Shown here piece after piece: positions 7,515 to 10,416 of a DNA stretch of 10,416 nt. The notes under the pieces are model-generated. The model ran no database searches. It worked only from the letters and a program-made list of their open reading frames with translations, and had not been told where the DNA came from. Source of the DNA: Lachnoclostridium sp. GTDB lineage: Bacteria; Bacillota; Clostridia; Lachnospirales; Lachnospiraceae. The translations under genes and the position numbers were made by a program. Every line of letters begins with the position of its first letter. Within the stretch, counting starts at the first letter, position 1. The stretch covers positions 1-10,416 of the forward strand of contig DMCD01000046.1 in NCBI GenBank assembly GCA_003445895.1. Reading direction: 5' to 3'.

Positions 7515-7657
7515 TCAGAGTCTTTAATCCGATAGTAATCCTCCATCTTCACATTCAGTTTTACATAGGAATCTGCTTTTCGGTTGCTCACTTGCTCTAA
7601 AAGCACGCAGCTTTCCACGTGAAAAGTAGGTGCAAAACGATCCACAGCGGTACTGCT
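7490..7657 (-). pseudogene. 55-residue fragment, methyltransferase-tail-like
   Basis: Directly after the stop of the SWIM gene, in the same frame, an open stretch of 55 codons with no start codon of its own at the upstream end reads coherently: DRFAPTFHVESCVLLEQ, then KADSYVKLNVKMEDYYRIKDSE. The HVES-LL piece resembles the C-terminal HVET motif of TrmA/RlmD uracil-5-methyltransferases (compare HVETVCQL in the intact enzyme of this window), and the following EDYYRIKD segment resembles tails I recall on such proteins in Clostridia. It ends at TAA 7492-7490 and runs into the KilA-N remnant in another frame. I regard it as a fragment of a larger lost gene; the family assignment is tentative. Confidence 0.4.
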
Positions 7658-8092
7658 TTACCAGTATCGGTTTCTGCGTTCTTCCAATTCAACAAGGGCG
7701 TTATATAAACGTTCCTGCAGTTCTGCTTTCGAAAGGCTTTTTACATATTTTCGCAGGTCTTCGTAATGCTGTTTCACTCTCTCCTCTTCCTCACGCTCCC
7801 ATTGCTCTGCCTGTTTCAGGAAATCTTGCACAGCTTCTGGTTCAACGGTGAAATACAGTGCAATCATATGTTTGCATACCACCCGACGTCCTTCGGCAAA
7901 CGCACAATTGCAAACGGATTTTCTGGGATGCAGTGTATCAATGTAAACGTTATATCTTTTCCCGTTGCTTCCAGATACAACCCCCTCATACGTTGATTTC
8001 CCGGATTTTTTCCAGGAAACCACTTTATGGTTTTCATAATAATCCATTCCGCGCCAGACAGAAACCCCGCTGGCAATTTCAATCAGACCCAT
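7658..8092 (-). CDS. small SWIM zinc-finger protein
   Basis: This 144-residue protein contains a SWIM motif, CNC followed by 10 residues and CKH (CNCAFAEGRRVVCKH, about residues 76-90), which binds zinc and is used for protein or nucleic-acid contacts. The N-terminus (MGLIEIASGVSVWRGMDYYE) matches the start of a family of about 150-residue SWIM proteins common in Firmicutes. The C-terminal half is charged and likely helical (EQWEREEEERVKQHYEDL, then SKAELQERLYNALVELEE). I chose the ATG at 8092 because AAAGGAAG precedes it at proper spacing; an ATG at 8113, overlapping the stop of the upstream fragment as ATGA, would add seven residues and lacks a clear Shine-Dalgarno. All SWIM ligands are present, so it could be functional. 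It is the only apparently whole gene in a patch of relics. Its role is unknown; the family is not assigned a process I can name. Confidence 0.8.
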   Translation of the reverse strand: MGLIEIASGVSVWRGMDYYENHKVVSWKKSGKSTYEGVVSGSNGKRYNVYIDTLHPRKSVCNCAFAEGRRVVCKHMIALYFTVEPEAVQDFLKQAEQWEREEEERVKQHYEDLRKYVKSLSKAELQERLYNALVELEERRNRYW

Positions 8093-8109
8093 ATCGCTTC
8101 CTTTCAGTA

Positions 8110-8370
8110 TCATCTGTCTTTCTTTTCGCTAAGACTTGTTTTGTATTCCTCTTCTGCAATTTGAATCTGCTGCTGGATTTGCTCCGCAGTTGGCAGGTAT
8201 TCCTGAATTTCTGCAGCAACCTGCTGCAGTTTTAAACTGCTGATATTCATCTGGTTACTCAGAACATTAACAACGGCCTCGAAATCCTCATACGAGCTAT
8301 AGAAAGAATACCATTTTTTCCATAGATTGCGGGCAGAGAATCCCTTCGCCTTTGGAAATGCCGCCTGAAG
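8110..8370 (-). pseudogene. DUF1016 (YhcG-like) N-terminal fragment
   Basis: An 86-codon open stretch begins right after a TAG at 8373-8371 without a start codon. Its first part, LQAAFPKAKGFSARNLWKKW followed by YSFYSS, matches the DUF1016 N-terminal signature (L..FP..KGFS.RNL..M..FY), found in YhcG-type proteins with a C-terminal PDDEXK nuclease domain, often near restriction-modification genes. After about residue 26 the sequence turns into a helical, Gln/Glu-rich tail (KLQQVAAEIQEYLP, QIQQQIQIAEEEYK) and stops at TGA 8112-8110. No nuclease domain follows. It is both 5'- and 3'-truncated relative to the family, so I call it a relic. The alternative is that the tail belongs to an unrelated small gene coupled to the SWIM gene through the ATGA overlap. 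Confidence 0.6.
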
Positions 8371-8435
8371 CTATAGTCCCTTATCAGTAAACACATAGCC
8401 ACACCCCCACTTCCGGATAAGTTCCCGCGAACATA

Positions 8436-8518
8436 AAAAGAGGGTTCCCATCATCGAGACCGACTCCTGCTCTCCATGACGGAAACCCGATAATTTCAGG
8501 CTTTTTCAGCCCTCTTTT
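8436..8518 (-). other. structured spacer after rlmD, possible terminator or small element
   Basis: AAAAGAGGG (8518-8510, overlapping the rlmD stop codon) pairs with CCCTCTTTT (8444-8436), closing a 65-base interior that holds smaller inverted repeats: GGCT/AGCC around GAAAA, GAGA/TCTC, and ATCG/CGAT. The U-run is part of the stem and only one extra T follows, so it is not a textbook intrinsic terminator, though it is placed to end the aroC-rlmD transcript. The same strand is also open in one frame from 8521 to 8384 (PEIIGFPSWRAGVGLDDG and onward) with no start codon near its 5' end, so a degenerate coding fragment is an alternative reading. Confidence 0.4.
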
Positions 8519-9929
8519 ACTCTTTATGTACTAGTTGACAGACGGTCTCGACGTGGCTTGCGTGAGGGAACATGTCGCAGCACCGCACCTTCTTCAGGCG
8601 ATATCCGCCGGCTATGAGATACTTAAGGTCCCTGGCCAGGGTGGCCGGGTTGCAGCTCACATAAACAATCCGTCTCGGCGCCATCTTCAGCATGGTGTCC
8701 ATCACCGCCTGCTCCAGGCCCTTTCTCGGCGGGTCAACGACGATAACATCAGCCGCAATGTGATTCTTCTCATACTGCTCCGGCAGCACTTCCTCCGCCT
8801 TTCCGACGAAAAACTCCGTATTGTCAAGGCCATTCAGCAGCGCATTCTCCTTCGCGTCCCGGATAGCGTCAGGGACGATCTCCACCCCGTACACCTTCCC
8901 CGCCTTCTGGGCCAGGAAGAGGGAAATGGTTCCGATCCCGCAGTACAGGTCCCACACCACCTCGGTGCCCTTTTTCAGGTCCGCGTAGGCGAGGGCGGTC
9001 CCGTAGAGCTTCTCGGTCTGGATGGGATTGACCTGGTAGAAGGACAGCGGGGAAATCCGGTAGTTTACGCCGCCGATGGAATCGGTGATGAAGCCTTCCC
9101 CGTACAGGTTGATGATCTTTCTTCCCAGGATCACGTTGGTCTTTTCCCGGTTCACATTCAGGGAGATGCTCTTCATGCCCGGAATCAGCAGCAGCTGCTT
9201 TGCCAGGAGCTCTCCCACATCGCTTCCGCCTTTATTCACCAGGTGCTCTCCGTTGATGACGATGCACACCATCAGCTCTCCGGAGGAGAATCCCTTGCGG
9301 ATCAGCACATGGCGCACCAGCCCCTGATGACGCTCCTCGTCGTAGGGCTCAATCCCCTGTTCTTCCATAAAGCCCAGGATGATATCCAGAATCTTCTTAT
9401 TCTCGGTCACGCCCAGAAGACAGTCCCGGCACTCCACGATGCGGTGGGACCTTGCCGCGTAAAATCCGGCGATGATCCGCCCGTCCCTGTCCCTTCCGAT
9501 GGGGAACTGGGCCTTGTTGCGGTATCTCCACGGTTCCTCCATCCCCAGGATGGGCTTCATGTTCAGCTCCTCCTCCGGGATTCCTCCGATGCGGATGAGA
9601 TCATTTTTCACCATGTTCTCCTTCATCCGGAGCTGGGCATGGTAATCCATCATCTGCAGCTGGCATCCGCCGCACTGCTTTGACACGGGACACTTCGGCT
9701 CCGTCCGCTGGCGGGAGGGCGTGATGATCTTCATCAGCCTTGCAAAGCCGTAGCTTTTGCCCACCTTGGTGGCACGGACCGTCACCACATCTCCGGTGAC
9801 CGCATCCTTCACAAACCACACAAAGCCGTTCCGGCGGCCGATACCGGCGCCGTCTGTGCTCATATCCTCTATCGTCAGGTTAAATTCATCGTTCTTTGCG
9901 ATGCTGCCCGCGTTCTCAGTCCTGTCCAT
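8517..9929 (-). CDS. rlmD: 23S rRNA uracil-5-methyltransferase, TrmA/RlmD family
   Basis: The 470-residue protein has all parts of an active TrmA/RlmD-family RNA m5U methyltransferase, which uses S-adenosylmethionine. Residues 12-70 form a TRAM RNA-binding domain. Cys80, Cys86 and Cys89 (CPVSKQCGGC), with Cys170 (ECRDC), match the [4Fe-4S] ligands typical of RumA/RlmD. The SAM motif is WDLYCGIGT at 326-334, followed by VVDPPRKG at 397-404, the catalytic-cysteine motif SCNPATLARDL at 425-435 (Cys426), and the terminal HVETV at 459-463 with the base Glu461. Firmicutes members often modify U747 and U1939 (RlmCD); which sites this one uses cannot be read from sequence. The ATG at 9929 has CGGAGA upstream and overlaps the end of aroC by 14 bases, so the two are coupled. 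Confidence 0.93.
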   Translation of the reverse strand: MDRTENAGSIAKNDEFNLTIEDMSTDGAGIGRRNGFVWFVKDAVTGDVVTVRATKVGKSYGFARLMKIITPSRQRTEPKCPVSKQCGGCQLQMMDYHAQLRMKENMVKNDLIRIGGIPEEELNMKPILGMEEPWRYRNKAQFPIGRDRDGRIIAGFYAARSHRIVECRDCLLGVTENKKILDIILGFMEEQGIEPYDEERHQGLVRHVLIRKGFSSGELMVCIVINGEHLVNKGGSDVGELLAKQLLLIPGMKSISLNVNREKTNVILGRKIINLYGEGFITDSIGGVNYRISPLSFYQVNPIQTEKLYGTALAYADLKKGTEVVWDLYCGIGTISLFLAQKAGKVYGVEIVPDAIRDAKENALLNGLDNTEFFVGKAEEVLPEQYEKNHIAADVIVVDPPRKGLEQAVMDTMLKMAPRRIVYVSCNPATLARDLKYLIAGGYRLKKVRCCDMFPHASHVETVCQLVHKE

Positions 9930-10416
9930 AAAATCTCCGTATATTGTCCATCCGCGCGCTCATCCCGGAAAGCAGCATATCCGCTGCCAGGAATGCGGCC
10001 ATCGTCTCCACGACCACCACGGCCCGGGGTACGATCACCGGGTCATGACGGCCCTTAATCTCAATCTCCGTCTCTTCGCCCGCCTTATTTACCGTCTGCT
10101 GCAGCCTCGCAATGGAGGGCGTGGGCTTGAAGTAGGCCCGAAACACCACATCGCTTCCGTCGGTCATACCGCCGAGAATTCCGCCGGCATGGTTTGTCTC
10201 CTTGACGATCTTCCCATCCTTTACGCAGAAAACATCGTTGTTCTCCGAGCCCGCAGCTTCCGCCACGAGAATTCCGTCGCCGATCTCGAAGCCCTTCACG
10301 GCGCCGATGGAACAGATGGCCTTTGCGAGATTTGCATTAAACTTATCAAACACCGGATCGCCCAGTCCCGCAGGGAGGTTAGAGATGACGCACTCGATCA
10401 CTCCGCCGGCAGAATC
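9916..10416 (-). CDS. aroC: chorismate synthase, N-terminal part outside window
   Basis: The frame is open from the right window edge to TGA at 9918-9916 and encodes about the last 166 residues of AroC, which converts 5-enolpyruvylshikimate-3-phosphate to chorismate with reduced FMN, the last shikimate step. Visible family motifs are DSAGGVIECVI at the window edge, PAGLGDPVFDKF, SIGAVKGFEIGDG, TNHAGGILGGMTDG, FKPTPSI and GRHDPVIVPRAVVVVETMAA, which is close to the usual RHDPCV...RA.PV.E.M signature with Val for Cys. Any start codon inside the window would be false, since the DSAGG motif lies upstream of it. It supplies the precursor used by the trp pathway encoded further along, although a relic-filled gap separates them. 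Confidence 0.95.
   Translation of the reverse strand, partial: DSAGGVIECVISNLPAGLGDPVFDKFNANLAKAICSIGAVKGFEIGDGILVAEAAGSENNDVFCVKDGKIVKETNHAGGILGGMTDGSDVVFRAYFKPTPSIARLQQTVNKAGEETEIEIKGRHDPVIVPRAVVVVETMAAFLAADMLLSGMSARMDNIRRFYGQD

Noticed and set aside
6964..8370. A novel multi-gene defence or toxin system built from the KilA-N, SWIM and DUF1016 pieces
   Set aside because: KilA-N is split over three frames and the DUF1016 piece lacks its nuclease domain and start; only the SWIM gene is whole. Decay explains the region better.
8535..9683. Plus-strand open frame of 382 codons opposite rlmD
   Set aside because: It is antisense to a clearly conserved methyltransferase and has no ribosome binding site or family motif.
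1..10416. CRISPR array, tRNA or rRNA gene, or insertion-sequence ends
   Set aside because: No regularly spaced repeats, no tRNA cloverleaf, no rRNA-like stretch and no transposase or paired terminal repeats were seen on either strand.

Overview
The window looks like a chromosomal segment from a Gram-positive anaerobe of the Clostridia, most likely Lachnospiraceae-like. This rests on strong AGGAGG-type ribosome binding sites, a tRNA-Trp T-box leader in front of trp genes, a Firmicutes-style lipoprotein with a DUF3298 domain, and protein motifs typical of that group. This taxonomic placement is inference; no rRNA marker is present. The housekeeping genes are GC-rich, while the stretch from about 6960 to 8500 is visibly more AT-rich and full of broken genes.

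Layout, almost entirely minus strand. Right edge: the C-terminal part of chorismate synthase (aroC, 10416-9916) overlaps a complete TrmA/RlmD-family 23S rRNA uracil-5-methyltransferase (9929-8517). Middle (8516-6964): a decayed accessory patch containing a compact structured spacer, a DUF1016 (YhcG-like) N-terminal fragment, one apparently intact small SWIM zinc-finger gene, a short methyltransferase-tail-like fragment, and a KilA-N phage-type gene broken by two internal deletions. At 6056-6958, on the plus strand, lies an N-terminally truncated EamA/DMT drug/metabolite transporter. From 6043 down to 5702 there is a sigma-70-type promoter and a full T-box leader with a TGG (Trp) specifier, a T-box sequence whose UGGC bulge suits the G discriminator of tRNA-Trp, and a 13-bp perfect terminator hairpin. 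This leader drives trpD-trpC-trpF/B-trpA (5661-1256), with overlaps of 4, 4 and 8 bases at three junctions. A hairpin terminator follows trpA, and then a separate DUF3298/RsiV-like lipoprotein gene runs off the left edge.

Functionally, aroC makes chorismate and the trp operon converts anthranilate to tryptophan, with uncharged tRNA-Trp turning the operon on through the T-box. The two genes that connect these steps, trpE and trpG (anthranilate synthase), are absent from the usual place between leader and trpD, so they must be elsewhere in the genome or missing.

The most noteworthy points are the in-frame trpF-trpB fusion, which keeps a near-perfect internal Shine-Dalgarno and start codon and, in the +1 frame, an ancestral-looking ATGA stop/start junction; the trpEG-less T-box operon; and the relic island. 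I do not see a convincing complete, previously undescribed system in this window.
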